Counted from the first letter of the stretch, positions 13,701 through 24,281 are shown. The stretch is 64,000 nt of DNA from Tubulanus polymorphus (GCF_964204645.1 NC_134026.1:9373450-9437449), one strand, 5' to 3'. Notes: generated by a model from the letters alone, not told the origin. A program made the numbers and translations.

Positions 13701-16700
13701 TGAAAGATGTTACTGAGAGTCTTACTGTTGATAACTCATTAATTGAACATTTTCGTTCATATTTCAATAAGATGTTACTGAAAATTGTTACTGATAGCAC
13801 TTTTCAGAGGTTGAGAGCCCTGAAGTTTGATAAGGTTTTGAATCTATGATTTTTATTTTGCCTATTCTTGTCAGACTAATTTAAGTATAACTGCAGAGCC
13901 AATCGAGCTGAAAGGCTTGAATCACTTGTTACTTAAAAAATAGTACAGTCGAATTCCATTAGACCATGACCGTCCTCCAATATAATGATACTGATGTCAT
14001 ATCCGCCATATTGCATGGTTTATCTTGAGTATAATTGTATAAAGATGTATTAAAAATCACAAATCTTGTGAAATGGTTGATCAGCTCTTTACTCACCTTT
14101 TTCATATACAGCAAAAGTTAAGGCTTCGGCAGATAAGAGAACAGGCTGATAAGATGTCATCAGATGTAGCCGAACTACCGGAATTAGCATTACACAATGG
14201 TAACCATGCGCTGTCATCAGATCTTACAAACTTTCGAGACTCGCCTTTACAAGATAATAATGAAATGGTGAGTAAAAAGGGGAGCAAATCATTTACTTGC
14301 GACAGCAAACATGTTACTTAACAAAACAAAAGTCTTTAACAAACGTCATTAAAATGTATATTTTGTATTGTCTAGGTCACTAATATTCCATTGAGTAATG
14401 GCACCTCAATGTCGGCAGCTTTAGGTATCTCTGCAGCTGGAGGTGATGCATTTACCGAAGATCCATTTGGCAATGATCGAGATCCCTTCCAAAACGAAGA
14501 TCCTTTTGTTAATCACGTTGAAGATCCATTCAAAGGAGGTAAATTTCCTGAGTTTATACTCGCATGTCGGGTTTTTACTAAGAAGTGCTTGTTTCTGTTG
14601 AGATTAGATACTAGCTTTAGCCCTACTAGTTTGCCGTAGCAAATATGGGATATTTCATCTCGATTTCAAGTTAACATTGTAGCGCTTCTCTAGCCTGTAC
14701 TGGCTCTAAACCAGCTTGTGCAGAATGGGAACAAGTACTCACGTAAAAATTACCTATTGGTTTGTCTATTATGTAATTATAAATTGGTAAATTGTTAAAT
14801 TCCTCGAAAGAATGAAGACTTTTTGCCAAAAATCCTTGTTGAATTTTATGGAATATATAGATATATGATAACGTGAAAATTTGTAAGTTTGCCACTGTGC
14901 TATGGCTGTGAGAACATTGGTAGTTTGTTATTACAACCACACAACAAAATATCAACTATACTAGAATTCTTTTACTTTTATTGATGAAAATAAACAAACC
15001 TACCCATTTTGCATAAAGTTTGTTAGTTAACTAGTAACTAATATATTTTCATTTGCAAATTTAGGTTTGTTACAACTAACTTACAGCTATCCATAGCTCT
15101 GTCTCTTATGGTTTTCTTGCAAAATGATTTGAATTTGTGTTGCTTAAGTAATGCAGTGAAACAATACATTGTTTAAACCATGTAAGGAAATCAACAATTT
15201 AGGCCAATCCGGTTAAGGCTTAGAGGATCAGCTTTGATGGCTGGAATTTCGAAAAATGCTAGAAGATGAGCCCTTGTTTAGTGTGTCTGATTCTTTGACT
15301 TGTCTACAGTTTGGAAGAGTTTTGTCATTGAACATATTGCTGACTCATTATTTTGAGCTTGCCACTCAACAACCAACTCTTTGCCTAAGCATATTAAATA
15401 TTACCATATTACATTCGTTTTTGCAGAAGATCCATTTTCATCAGATCCATTCTCGGAAGATCCATTTAAAGATGAAACATTTGGAGCCCCACCAAAAGAT
15501 GAGGTAAAAATATTGGGGTCTTTAGTTACCGTGATAGATAAGTATCCAGTATTAGGGAAGTTTGGAGTTGAAAATGTTAATGAACCAACTTATCAAGTGG
15601 CAGACTATTCAACAGATCATCCTGATATTTTAAGTTTTTTGCGTTCATTGTTAACCATGTCACAACAATGTTTTAACCCATGCAGGATCCGTTCAAGGAT
15701 GACGATCCATTTAACAGCGCTTTTGAAAACGCAGCAAAGGGAAACACAGTGAAGAATGATCCATTTGATCCATTCGGTGATAAATCTTCTGCTGATGCCT
15801 TTTCCGCCACGAATGTAAGTATACCGCAGATCAAAATCTTGCTCATTTGAATCACAGCCAATGTGCCAGTAGTTCGTATTGTGAGCTCTGAGATATCGTA
15901 AAGATTTGATGCATATGGTATCAGTATTTTATGGTGTTTGTTATAATTTCAGAAATTCTCATTATAAGTTCCTTGAATACGTTTAATTTTGCGTCAATTT
16001 TAAAAAATCATTAGAATTTAGAAGTTTTTCAAACCGCTAGAATTTTTATGTTTTTGAAAGTTATTAATCCTATAAAGGTCTTGCCCATGATGTCATTGTT
16101 TTGTTTGACAACCATTGCTTATGAATTGCCATAGATAACAACAAAAGATTATTAGGGAATTTACGAACTTTGAGGTTCTGTTACCTAAATCATTCATTAT
16201 GTTTGCCATCCAATATGGCATAATCAAGTTGAAAAAGCACATGGCTGCAAGACCTCTATACCGGTGGGCTTCTTCCATTTTTGCATCATCAAGGATCTAA
16301 TTAAGTAAGATTTATGAATTTTTCTATTTCAGACTTTCATTGCTGATCCTTTCGGTACTGATCCATTTACACCACACACCCCGCCAACACGGCCTAAATC
16401 ACCGAAACCACCTCGACCTGCTGCTAGTCCTATACCACGGGGAAAATCACCTGTGCCGGCGTTACCTCCTAAAACGAAGAAAGCTCCTCCGCGGCCGGCC
16501 CCGCCGAGACCCGCACCTCCCCGCAAAACTCCCAGCCCCATACCTCCAGCTATGCGTGATCCTTTCAATAGTTCAGATCCGTTCAATGGTGGCAGTAAAT
16601 CGAATAGCTTAGACCCATTCGCAAATTCCAGTAGCGCTGCGGATGCATTCGCTAATTTCGCTGATTTTAGTCCCGCAAAGGTAAGCTAGTCTAGACATGA

Positions 16701-19700
16701 TTTCTGCTTCATACAATAATTGCCGATATAGCTGCGGGTTCTCGTCGTAGATTCTTGTCTAAGAGTGAAGATAAAGCTTATCGTGGAAAAAATTTATTCG
16801 TCAAATCAGAAATTAAATGACACAATGTTTTGGACTATTTGAGACCATTGTCAGACTTGATGATGATCTCTAAAAAGAGTGGAAAAATCATGTTTTGATT
16901 TTTGTTTTTACAAATGAATTTCATTCTCATTCTTTAAATTTGTATATAGTGGGTTTAGATTTTGCTTAATTCGTTTGTGTGAAACTGGGTCCAGAGTACT
17001 TCCAGTTGATATTGTAAACTCACTTATTCACTGACTTTCATTCCCATTTTTCTGATGAAGTTTGCAAGAATCTACAGTGAAAATCGACGTTCCACTTACT
17101 ACGTACCTTATTTGATCAAATGAATTAATACGAACGAATCAAAGGAAATATAAATCATATATCAGGGAATCTCTTTTCAAGAATCTATGGTGAAAACAGA
17201 CGTTTCACTTATTGCCCAATTTAACGATTTATGCAAACGAATCAAAGGAAACATGTACGAGGGAATCTCTTCGAAATCATTGTTATTCCAACATTTCACT
17301 ACTTCGATAAATGTTTTGTTTCTTCGCGAGTCAGGCATGCATGCATTTTGACTTCGTTACAGTTCAATGACTCTGAGAATGATGGAAGTATTTGGAGTAT
17401 GAATGCCAAGTAACCCACACGAACCGACTAAAATGTATGAGTTATAATAGGAGTTTGCATGTTTGGGATTTTAATGCAATCTGGATATCTTAAGACCAAC
17501 ACACGCGATACATCCTGCCTCACCGGATAGCATCTTGCAAGCAGAACCTGATAGCATTGGGTACCGTCCACATCGTAGTAGACTGGGTATGCAGCTATTT
17601 TTGGATTATCTTAGCTAATCCAATCAGATATGGCTATTTTATTTGGGCGACAGTTTCTGCTTCAGCCATGTTGGAATTCAGTTCAGTGGTCAAACTGAAT
17701 GTGTTGTAGGTATTTCAAATGGACATACAGCCTGGTCTCGTATTGTAGCAGTCATGCTAGCAATATGGAAACCAAACGAAATTTCCCGGGGACAAATTGG
17801 ATTCAGATCGAATGTCGATGTCTCCTAGGCTATGCATTAATGTATACATTTTCTAGATTATATTTTCGATCAGACTGAAAAACATTTGGCCTGGGAGGAA
17901 TTAACCCGGGATCAGATTCGAGTCAAAATTTGCCCATGTCTAATTAGAGAGCCCGTTCATACTTAAATCTATATGATATAGAATAAAGCTATATGATATA
18001 GATCTAAGTGTGCATGTGCTCTCTAATTAGGATGGCCAATATTCAAGGAAATTATTGTTTCCACGAAACGGTGGGTGCAAAAGTGTCCGGTGAATTATAC
18101 CGAGACAGACACTTTTATCGATGCGCGTGTTTCGATGCTGTCAGGTTCGAATATCTGTGAAGAAGGATGAGATCCGTAGCACTCGTATTATCGATTAGTA
18201 CACACAATTTTTCGCATGATTTTTTCATTGAATAATGTAGATAACCTACAATGTACTGGTGATTTCTTAACATCGATACGCGCTGATTTATACACATTCC
18301 TCATTAGACATCCGTTATTAGTTTGAAGTAGGATTGTCACTAATATCATAAAACGACTCGATTTATTCTGTGCACGTTTGTTCTAATCTCTTCCTACGAT
18401 TAATGAAATCAAAAAATGAAATCGACAGTGCATTGTAATTGAATAGCGATTAACAATTTATCCTAAGCTTTTCCCGCATTCCTTCCTGAATTATATTTTT
18501 CTTCTCTTTTTGGACTGCATGCGTTGATAAGTTTTAACGTACATTGATAGCAACTTACTAACATGTTTTCCTCTTCTGATGCGATAGTTCGATTAGTACC
18601 GTAAACATTAGTCCAAATTTTATTCTTTTTCAGCCATGTCCATGTTATCCCGCTGAGCCCCTTTCATGAAAATTAGTTCATGTTTTGAATTTCAGTAAAC
18701 CACAAATATTTTTGTCTATTCGATATATTGATGGTTCGAATGATTTTGTATGCTTAGGATTATAATTCATTTAATATAAACTGTATATTGTATTCATAGA
18801 AAACAAACAGCAGACGTAGTAAACAAGTGGTTTAAGGCAATCAGTTACTGGTCGCATCTAGGGTTCATTGGTTCGAAGTAAAGAAGCTGAATGGACAGTT
18901 TTTCTCTGGGTTTTATCCCTATGAAAAGGAAAATTCAAACCTACTACTAATGCCTTGGGTGGCAAGTGGATTAATTTGATGATTGAAGAAAGAGTTCAAG
19001 AAATTTTCAAAATGTGAGACCTACCTATACTATACCACAGGACGGATGTATCATCGCATATATGCTTATAGGCTATCACTTAATTGGCATGAAATATTTG
19101 CTCCATTTAACCTGGAACCATGTAAACGATTATTCATGATTCGATTTAACTTAATTCATAGAAATCTGGACAGTCCCTAGTCATTCCCCAGGTCAGTTCT
19201 ACTGTATGTCCTAGGTAATCATGGTCACCACTGATTTAGTTTCGAATCAAATCTTTCCACAACTGGATTAACGTAGCTCTGTATATTAATATCGTGCCAT
19301 GTTGATATTAGAAATTCATGAACATTCATGTGCATGTTAGGACAATGTCAACCGTTGGAAAACATCAATGTATTTCCCATACAGGTAATATACATTGCCT
19401 GTCTTAGATATTCTAGTTGAAATGCTTAGATCTGATTTTACATGCTGTAACTCACAGTTGGATATCGAGATGAAACATCCAGATTGCATTATTTCACCCA
19501 TTCTGTGTGTTCATATTTAGTTTTGATTAACCGAACTGTTAGAAATATGTTCAGACTTCCACCTAGCGTTAAATGTGTTCATATCGCAGTTTGATTGATT
19601 GATGCATGCACTAACGGATTTTATCTTTGCATTTACGTTTTGTACATGTGTACATTCAATATGTATCTACAAGAGAGTTTTATAAAATGATGTAACAGTT

Positions 19701-20460
19701 TACTTAGTCCTTCTGTTACACCGTTGACCTTCTTTGCTCAGTTGCACGATCATGACTCAAGTCTAAAAGTCATCTTAAATCTTAGGACTTGTATTGAGTC
19801 GTTTTAAATTTAGATTTTAATTTGAAATAAGATGGGTTTTTAAACTGGTTTGAAATCTTAGCCATGTCTGTAACTGCTAACACTGTGGCCTGCAAGTAGT
19901 CCACAAAAACTGTCTAGTACCCAGTCAAGGTTGATTTAAACAAAAGTTGCCAATGATTAAAAATCTTTCTATTAGCGACTAAAAGATCATTGAGTGGTGG
20001 CTTGATCAACTTAATGCAAATCCAATATCTATGTATGAAAAATTAGGATGTTTCTATTTATTACATATTCATGGATATTTACACAAAGAGATGTATGTGT
20101 GACTGTCCTTCATCGTATCTAGATAGACGTTATTATTAGTTTTGGCTAATTTCTACCCTAAACCATATTCAAATCTGTATGGCTGTAAACGATATTCAGT
20201 GCTATAGAGTTCACCGCTATAACATATCATCATTCTTACTCGAAAAATTTGAATTGTTCCATTATGTCATCATAATCATTCGTTCGATTCCAATTCAGAT
20301 GGAAACGGATAAGATATCGGAGTCGGAACAATTAGCTTGGGCCAGACGCGAGAGCATACGACAACAGGAACTTCAACATCGAGCGAAAGAACAAGAACAG
20401 GCGGATCTAGAACTGGCGATAGCGTTGAGTAAAGCGGACATGGGGCAATCAAGTGCTTGA
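793..20460 (+). CDS. EPS15: EPS15/EPS15L1-like endocytic adaptor, 3' 13 exons (5' partial)
   Basis: EPS15 is a clathrin-coat scaffold: EH domains bind NPF motifs, DPF repeats bind AP-2, and C-terminal UIMs bind ubiquitinated cargo. Coding exons read: 793-980, 1615-1777, 10079-10158, 10332-10503, 10884-10946, 13002-13049, 13153-13302, 14112-14267, 14376-14538, 15427-15503, 15686-15814, 16333-16680, 20299-20460. All junctions are GT-AG and phases agree throughout, giving 632 residues and a TGA stop. Domain order matches vertebrate EPS15/EPS15L1: EH3, long coiled coil, 16 DPF motifs, PALPPK proline-rich segment, UIM tail. EH1 and EH2 and the start codon must lie upstream of the window. The tail (LELAIALSKADM) resembles EPS15L1 slightly more than EPS15, as expected of a pre-duplication single gene; that is inference. 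The 8.3 kb second intron hosts a nested antisense gene. Confidence 0.94.
1154..1352 (+). repeat. Dispersed direct repeat, copy 1 (EPS15 intron)
   Basis: About 200 bp, starting near 'ttcagtatttgttacc' and ending 'gcacttttcagaggtt', recurs at 13634-13813. They share blocks such as 'ttttataacgagaaatact' and 'ttactgatagcacttttc'. Both copies have the same orientation and differ by small indels. No ends or coding content recognised. Confidence 0.75.
2577..2582 (-). terminator. Candidate poly(A) signal of the nested FAM187 gene
   Basis: An AATAAA hexamer on the minus strand lies 58 nt after the FAM187 stop codon. Further A/T-rich sequence follows. Position and hexamer only; no transcript evidence. 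Confidence 0.45.
2640..9940 (-). CDS. FAM187: FAM187-like Ig-domain membrane protein, nested in EPS15 intron
   Basis: Complete seven-exon gene on the minus strand: 9940-9723, 9014-8780, 8667-8512, 8216-8069, 7036-6844, 6141-5986, 2808-2640. All phases agree and the product is 424 residues (human FAM187A is about 413). Residues 1-20 are a signal peptide. Ig domain 1 has Cys70, Trp87 and DTGQYYC (Cys129). A Cys-rich linker (WAEWGGCNLCDKPGSRQRVG, residues 179-198, then Cys200, Cys228, Cys255 and Cys259) matches the CDRC...GLC linker of FAM187. Ig domain 2 has Cys315, Trp327 and Cys370. Residues 395-416 are a TM helix, followed by a short basic tail. N164-N-T and N267-I-T are possible glycosylation sites. 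It is predicted type I membrane; the family's function is not established. The exon-2 acceptor (CAACAG, 9015-9020) is the weakest call, chosen for phase and alignment (CNACPPP, compare human CHCKPEE). Confidence 0.86.
2927..3229. mobile_element. MITE-like TIR element with TTAA-type flanks
   Basis: Left end CACATTCACTGCC and right end GGCAGCGAATGTG form a 13-bp terminal inverted repeat with one mismatch. Flanks are TTAA (2923-2926) and CTAA (3230-3233), suggesting a decayed TTAA target duplication as in the piggyBac superfamily. The 303-bp interior has no ORF. It sits between the last two FAM187 exons. Similar 'ttaacacattc' ends occur near 11070 and 53950. Confidence 0.6.
3532..3985. repeat. 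Degenerate repeat cluster ('gagccattccgagag')
   Basis: A 25-30 bp motif (gagccattccgagagg...) occurs at about 3572, 3614, 3772 and 3961. A second shared motif (ccaccaac-attaggtcacta) occurs at about 3532 and 3724. Spacing is uneven, so this looks like a decayed minisatellite or nested repeat fragments rather than an array. No coding signal. Confidence 0.6.
4496..5257. repeat. CG-rich fold-back (inverted repeat) segment
   Basis: The sequence at about 4496-4534 (tcagatcgaccttacgacgc, then gactcaactgtcggcgact) returns as its reverse complement at about 5217-5257. Between the arms are more copies and variants of the 'gtcgccgaccagtt' motif (about 4570 and 5200) and an AT-rich core. CpG content is much higher than in the surrounding intron. 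It looks like a fold-back transposable element with complex ends; family not recognised. Confidence 0.55.
5676..5931. mobile_element. MITE with CCCTTTCAGTGC ends, copy 1
   Basis: The ends CCCTTTCAGTGC and GCACTGAAAGGG are a perfect 12-bp terminal inverted repeat. Flanks are TTAG (5672-5675) and TTAA (5932-5935), consistent with a decayed TTAA duplication and a piggyBac-like origin (inference). Inside, 'acaccgcac..ggtgta' palindromes occur near both ends. Not coding. Lies in a FAM187 intron. Confidence 0.7.
7209..7499. mobile_element. MITE with CCCTTTCAG ends, copy 2
   Basis: A second, more diverged copy of the 5676-5931 element in the same orientation. Ends are CCCTTTCAGCGC and GCAATGAAAGGG, with TTAA just right of it (7501-7504). 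The same internal order is kept: 'aaatcggtgatggatttt', 'gcacctgtcaa' or 'tcacctgtcaa', 'ccagcact', 'gggtatcag'. Confidence 0.68.
7774..7932. mobile_element. MITE-like element, GGGCC-AATTGCACAGTC ends
   Basis: Left end 'ggggccaattgcacagtc' and right end 'gactgcgcaaccggaccc' are imperfect inverted repeats. The interior is rich in 'agtctaagac/gtcttaagac' half-palindromes. Related sequence starts at about 19738 and 55209. No ORF. Confidence 0.55.
9941..10078 (-). promoter_or_regulatory. Very short gap between FAM187 start and next EPS15 exon
   Basis: Only 138 bp separate the FAM187 start codon from the EPS15 exon at 10079. The FAM187 core promoter and 5'UTR must therefore lie in this gap, or overlap EPS15 coiled-coil exons on the other strand, or sit in an unseen 5' exon. 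No TATA element is obvious. Confidence 0.3.
10079..14267 (+). CDS. EPS15: EPS15 coiled-coil exons
   Basis: Six exons (10079-10158, 10332-10503, 10884-10946, 13002-13049, 13153-13302, 14112-14267) encode a heptad-rich, Glu/Lys/Gln-rich segment of about 220 residues. This is the oligomerisation coiled coil of EPS15. Recognisable blocks include KEIEAITKEIELLK, LKEKCGEEQRM, VDSLRSQITCQEISIK and KLEQQVEAGQTQLETVLKSL, which align with the matching human blocks (KKCAEEAQLISSLKAEL, ELEESVESGKAQLEPL). The 48-bp exon at 13002 is a micro-exon in phase 0 and could be skipped without a frameshift. The 14112 exon leaves the coiled coil and runs into low-complexity, Ser/Asn-rich sequence. Confidence 0.92.
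10947..13001. other. EPS15 intron, about 2 kb, no gene seen
   Basis: AT-rich intron. Open frames on both strands (for example 11889-12239 minus and 12590-12934 plus) lack domain content and look like chance frames. A poly-T/poly-A stretch occurs near 12178-12202, followed by a short G+C-rich patch containing 'gcgccatctagtggc'. Confidence 0.6.
13634..13813 (+). repeat. Dispersed direct repeat, copy 2 (EPS15 intron)
   Basis: Second copy of the 1154-1352 repeat, in a different EPS15 intron, same orientation, with several short deletions relative to copy 1. Both copies end at 'cacttttcagaggtt', which may mark a true element boundary. Confidence 0.75.
14376..16680 (+). CDS. EPS15: EPS15 DPF-repeat and proline-rich exons
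   Basis: Four exons (14376-14538, 15427-15503, 15686-15814, 16333-16680) carry 16 DPF tripeptides: 4, 3, 4 and 5 in turn. DPF motifs are the AP-2 alpha-appendage ligands of EPS15. The last exon also encodes a long proline-rich stretch containing PALPPKTKKAPPRPAPP, in the place of the SH3 (Crk)-binding segment of vertebrate EPS15 (PALPPK), and an NFADFS motif as in human NFANFS. Exon 14376 ends in phase 1 and 15427 restores a Glu codon (G|AA). No frameshift or stop was seen. Confidence 0.93.
16681..20298. other. Last EPS15 intron, 3.6 kb, no gene seen
   Basis: No exon was recognised on either strand. It contains the 91-bp hairpin at 17940-18030, a fragment related to the 'cagttgcac' MITE ends near 19738, and otherwise AT-rich unique-looking sequence. 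Confidence 0.55.
17940..18030. repeat. 91-bp palindrome (hairpin), about 41-bp arms
   Basis: Outer arms 'ctaattagagagc' and 'gctctctaattag' are perfect complements. Pairing continues with few mismatches through 'acttaaatctatatgatata' to a loop of about 9 nt centred on 17985. It lies in the last EPS15 intron. It could be a very short fold-back MITE (TAATTAG ends) or a structured RNA. Confidence 0.75.
20299..20460 (+). CDS. EPS15: EPS15 terminal exon: UIM tail and stop
   Basis: The last coding exon follows acceptor TTCAG at 20294-20298 and encodes 53 residues ending in a TGA at 20458-20460. It contains SEQLAWARRES, in the position of the first degenerate UIM of human EPS15, and DLELAIALSKADM, a canonical UIM (acidic residues, Leu-x-x-Ala-x-x-x-Ser) that binds ubiquitin and supports coupled monoubiquitination. 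It lies 3.6 kb from the preceding exon. Confidence 0.93.
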   Translation: METDKISESEQLAWARRESIRQQELQHRAKEQEQADLELAIALSKADMGQSSA

Positions 20461-21659
20461 AAATATTCGAACTACATATGAAGCTGAAATGTGATAGATA
20501 ACAAAATAACATTCATTCATGGTGCTTGATGTTTTTAAAGCGTACTATTATTGCGATTGTCAGGCTTTCACCGGTGGTGTTCAACGTACATCCAACAATG
20601 AAGCTGTTTTGGGGGATTTTTTAGTAGCCTGACAATGATGCCTTATTCAACGTAACAACAAACTGTAAAAGACTAATCTCCTCTGTGTGCGTTTTATTCG
20701 TCAAAATGATTTACAAAAATAAGTTTTTCCCTTTGTGTTCAGAAATAATTCTCATATCAGGCAGTGCTGATGCAACGTGTAAACTGATTTTAACATTCCA
20801 TTTGCATCCAAACGATTTTTCAATATGATTGGTAAACATAGATCTTCTCTTGACTGTTACCATGAATAGTGCGCGCCCAGAACTTTGGTTACGACCCGCG
20901 TCTTAGTCATAGTGTATTGTTGAAATTTAAGTTGAACTTAAGATTCTGTGATACAGTGAAACCTTGTTATAATTTAATAAATTTTTTTCCCGCATTTTGG
21001 ATTCATTGAATTCATCTTCAAATTGAGGCTTAGGAATTATGCCAATTTTTTTACTGAAGCTCCTAGTGCCTGTGGCTTCATCTTGTCAGAACTCATGAAT
21101 GGGCTGGACTCAATCTGTTAGATTGATTAAAAAGGATCCAAAATTATTTGGTTTCATGAGCATGTTTACGTAGGTATATGGTTACATTTGATAACTTGAA
21201 ATTAGTTAGGTACATCCATTAAGTAAGTCATAAGGTTCTCTGTGCATAGCTAGCTACCCTTATCTTCCTAAGTTTCGGTGTGCATCTGCTGGATAGTGAA
21301 CGGGTATGAATGTGTGGAATTATTCTGTGATAAATAGTTCTCGTAGTTGTAGATCCATGGTGTTTTGGTCTCTACGTTGATGCATATATAATAATGTACT
21401 CTTTTTTATGTATATTTAGATGTAAATGTCTATGTATGTAACGGAATTGTATGTAACTTATGTAGCCACTATGATCTGGATTTGTAGATCTAGGAACCCT
21501 TCTTGAAGAAAAAGCGTGTACCACTGTTTCCAAGCTGCGAGGTATTACTTTTAAAGACCAATTGTGTTGAATTATGAAGTTCGCCAACTTTCACCAATCA
21601 AGTCAAGAATAGTCTCATTCATACGTATGAAGCGCTTATTAGATTCTGTATCTTAAAAG

Positions 21660-21942
21660 TAAAACCTCCCTTAGTGAACACCTCTCTATAAAGAACACCT
21701 TTGTTAATGAGCACCATTGTCCTAATCTAAAATACATACATCAGTACCCCCCTATAGTGAAAACCTCTTTAGTAAACTGTGAACTCTTTATCCGATACAG
21801 AAGGTTCAATTTACATCCCTGTAGTGAACAGCGCCAACCTGGCTAATTAGTCAGTTGGCCTACTGAAATCATTCATAGTGAACACCTCCAAGAATGAACA
21901 CTTTTCACAAGGTCCCACCGGTTCACTGTAGAGAGGTTAGTT
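21660..21942. mobile_element. MITE-like 'gtgaacacctc' repeat
   Basis: The left part reads 'aacctcccttagtgaacacc' and the right part 'ggttcactgtagagaggtt', an imperfect inverted pair. Repeated internal units (gtgaacacctc, gtgaaaacctc, gtgaacagc) are spaced along about 280 bp. A related fragment with 'cagtaaaacctcttgaac' lies near 47570. Class not assigned; the ends resemble Tc1/mariner-pogo-type non-autonomous elements. Confidence 0.5.
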
Positions 21943-22216
21943 TTCTGATCTAAAATAGGGATTGACCCTGTTATTGATTCGGAAATCGGAAATTGAGGTA
22001 CAGATTTAGGTGTGTGATCGGTGGTTGAAACTTACAGATTTTTTTAAAAATCAAAGTACATAATTGGAAATTCTGGTTCATTCAAACAATCTTCCAACCA
22101 GCCTGAACTGGCAAGCAACTGATTGGGGTTAGTTTTGTTATTTCGTCCAGTATATTCAATGATGGAAGAGAAAGGGAAATGAATCTTCAATTTTCCTCCG
22201 TGACTAGAAATTCATA

Positions 22217-22369
22217 CAGTGGAACCCTGATATAACGACCTTGGAAGTGATGCTTTATCGGCTATTACAGGACCAGAATTTCATCCCAATAACCGGTAGA
22301 CAATTTTATACTTGATATAATGAACATATTTTCTGGTTTCCAGAAATTTGTTATAATAAGGTTCCACTG
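22217..22369. mobile_element. pogo/Tigger-like MITE (CAGTGGAACC ends)
   Basis: Perfect outer inverted repeats CAGTGGAACC and GGTTCCACTG enclose 153 bp. TA precedes the left end; the right flank is AA, so one target base may have mutated. Interior ends 'gatataacg' and 'gttataat' extend the inverted similarity. A relative with intact TA duplications is at 63159-63327. Confidence 0.68.
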
Positions 22370-23092
22370 AATCTGTCCGAAATTTGTGTAGTTATTCTAA
22401 TATTTAGGAATTGTTCAATGATATTTATCGCCGATGTCATCTCTGTCACAGTTATAGCATAATTGTCTGTCGCTGAGTCATTCAAACCATTCATTCTTGC
22501 TTAAATAAACACTTGAGCAATAGATCTGACTACTGGCCACCTACATTGAGGCGATAGCTGTAATGAAGATTCTAGACATACCTGGCGGCGCTGGATATGC
22601 ATCCAACGCTTGACATTTAGTACACCTTTTAAGCGCCGTATTATGGTGCCATTTCTGAAAAACCTAGAATACTGTTGTTAGAACACTAGGTATTGAATCT
22701 TGCTCCTCAGGCGAAGGTAACCAATAGTAGCTGCTTATCGACTTACTTGGCATGCAATTGGACACAAAAAATGGTCTGATTCAGGGACTGTGAACGTATG
22801 TCAGACAACAAGTTGATCATCCTGTGACAGTTCACTATAAACAAAGATGCCTAACTTTGTCAACAGAGCTTTCACCTATACAAATTTTGTATTCTTGTGT
22901 ATCATAGATAACTAAGAACAAGCTCTTTAGCTTAAACTTTAAGCCTTATGCAACAAAGGATAAATGAGTGTGTTATTCTGAGTAATTGTGTCTGCTAGCT
23001 TTTTGTGCTATAACCTGTTACCATATCAACATACCGTTATTTGTGACTATGTTGAGTGATAAGTTTGTAGAGTTATGTCATTTATTTGATTG

Positions 23093-23125
23093 ATATATGT
23101 ATATATATATATACACACACACATA
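23093..23125. repeat. TA/CA microsatellite
   Basis: Alternating 'tatatgtatatatatatatacacacacaca' in the inferred EPS15 3'UTR. Confidence 0.85.
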
Positions 23126-24039
23126 CGACGCATGCTTTTTAGGCTTTTTACTGTAAATACAACACATTATGGTCTGAAAGGAGATTTTGAGAATCTAAAT
23201 ATATAAGTATATAAAGAGTGGCTTTCATAAGCGACATTTTATTGTGAATGAATGTTAATATTATATCATATATAAATGTATATTGTAGGAATCAAAATGA
23301 TTCTTTGTATATTTGTATGTACAGTTTTAATATGAAGTGGTAGCATATGAGAAATGATTAGCTTTTTTTTTAAGTTTCTAGCCACAGTGTACATAGGTCT
23401 ATCTACAGCAGGAAGTCCGGTTACAATTGACCGGTGTTAAATAATCTACCAGTTCTGATACAGGTTTGTCTAAAGGTTAGACCCATCCCCTGAAGTCGGA
23501 AACCATTATCACCATTTGTGTGAAGGACGTCACCTGCTAAATATTTACTAGAAATTGAACTAACCACAAATGTCAGGCATTAGTCATTTCTTTACTGCAA
23601 TTCGAAAAATGATCGTCAAGACACCACAGCATGAGAATGTCTGATGTCTGTTGCGATTTTCGTGCAAGACAAGTGGACAACTGTGTTGTAGTGTCATATT
23701 TTACCATTAAATTGATATATAAAACCATTTTAGATCATCACACGACTTATAACTGGTGTACATATTCATACTGCTTCATAAAATCACATTTGACTGATGA
23801 AGTTAAGCAAAGTTTTCATTTCATTGGATAGTTAAATTGGCGGTAATCGATACATGATTTTAGATATAGACCAAGATAGTATTGTAGTCGGTGTCCTAGT
23901 ATATCTAACCTCTTTACAACCATGTGCAATACTTAATTGACAGATGATGATAGATGAATTATAGTAATAATAATAGTAATTGTTATACACATGTAATCAT
24001 ACGGAATTCATTCTACTGGTACATAATGTAATAATGATG

Positions 24040-24045
24040 AATAAA
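24040..24045 (+). terminator. Candidate EPS15 poly(A) signal
   Basis: AATAAA followed within about 25-45 nt by a GU-rich tract (tgtccgtgtttgtttgtttt), the usual arrangement of a cleavage/polyadenylation site. It lies 3.6 kb after the EPS15 stop on the same strand. Confidence 0.5.
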
Positions 24046-24144
24046 GATATGTTCAGGCGATTAATTTGTGTCCGTGTTTGTTTGTTTTGCACTGAATGTC
24101 AAATAAGTTGAAACCTGTATGGGTTAAGAATACTAACGTCAGTT

Positions 24145-24281
24145 AAGGGCCCAGTTTAACGAACAAGTTTAAGCCTAAAACGGTTAAATTTGAATTGTTG
24201 TCCTCATTCAAAACATGAAGTAACCAATGGCAATTAAACCAAAAATTTGAGTTAGACTTTTTTGTGAAACTGAGCCCAGGG
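24145..24281. mobile_element. MITE-like element, GGGCCCAGTTT ends
   Basis: Left end 'gggcccagtttaacgaac' and right end 'tgtgaaactgagccc' form an imperfect inverted repeat around about 100 bp of AT-rich, non-coding sequence. It lies just past the inferred EPS15 poly(A) site. It resembles the 7774 element only at the outermost bases. Confidence 0.5.

Larger units (their letters stand above)
20461..24060 (+). other. Probable EPS15 3'UTR
   Basis: The long AT-rich stretch after the EPS15 stop contains no recognisable gene. Its inferred end is set by AATAAA at 24040-24045. It contains small repeat elements (21660-21942 and 22217-22369) and a TA/CA microsatellite at 23093-23125. The 3'UTR status is inference; an earlier poly(A) site is possible. 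Confidence 0.45.
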
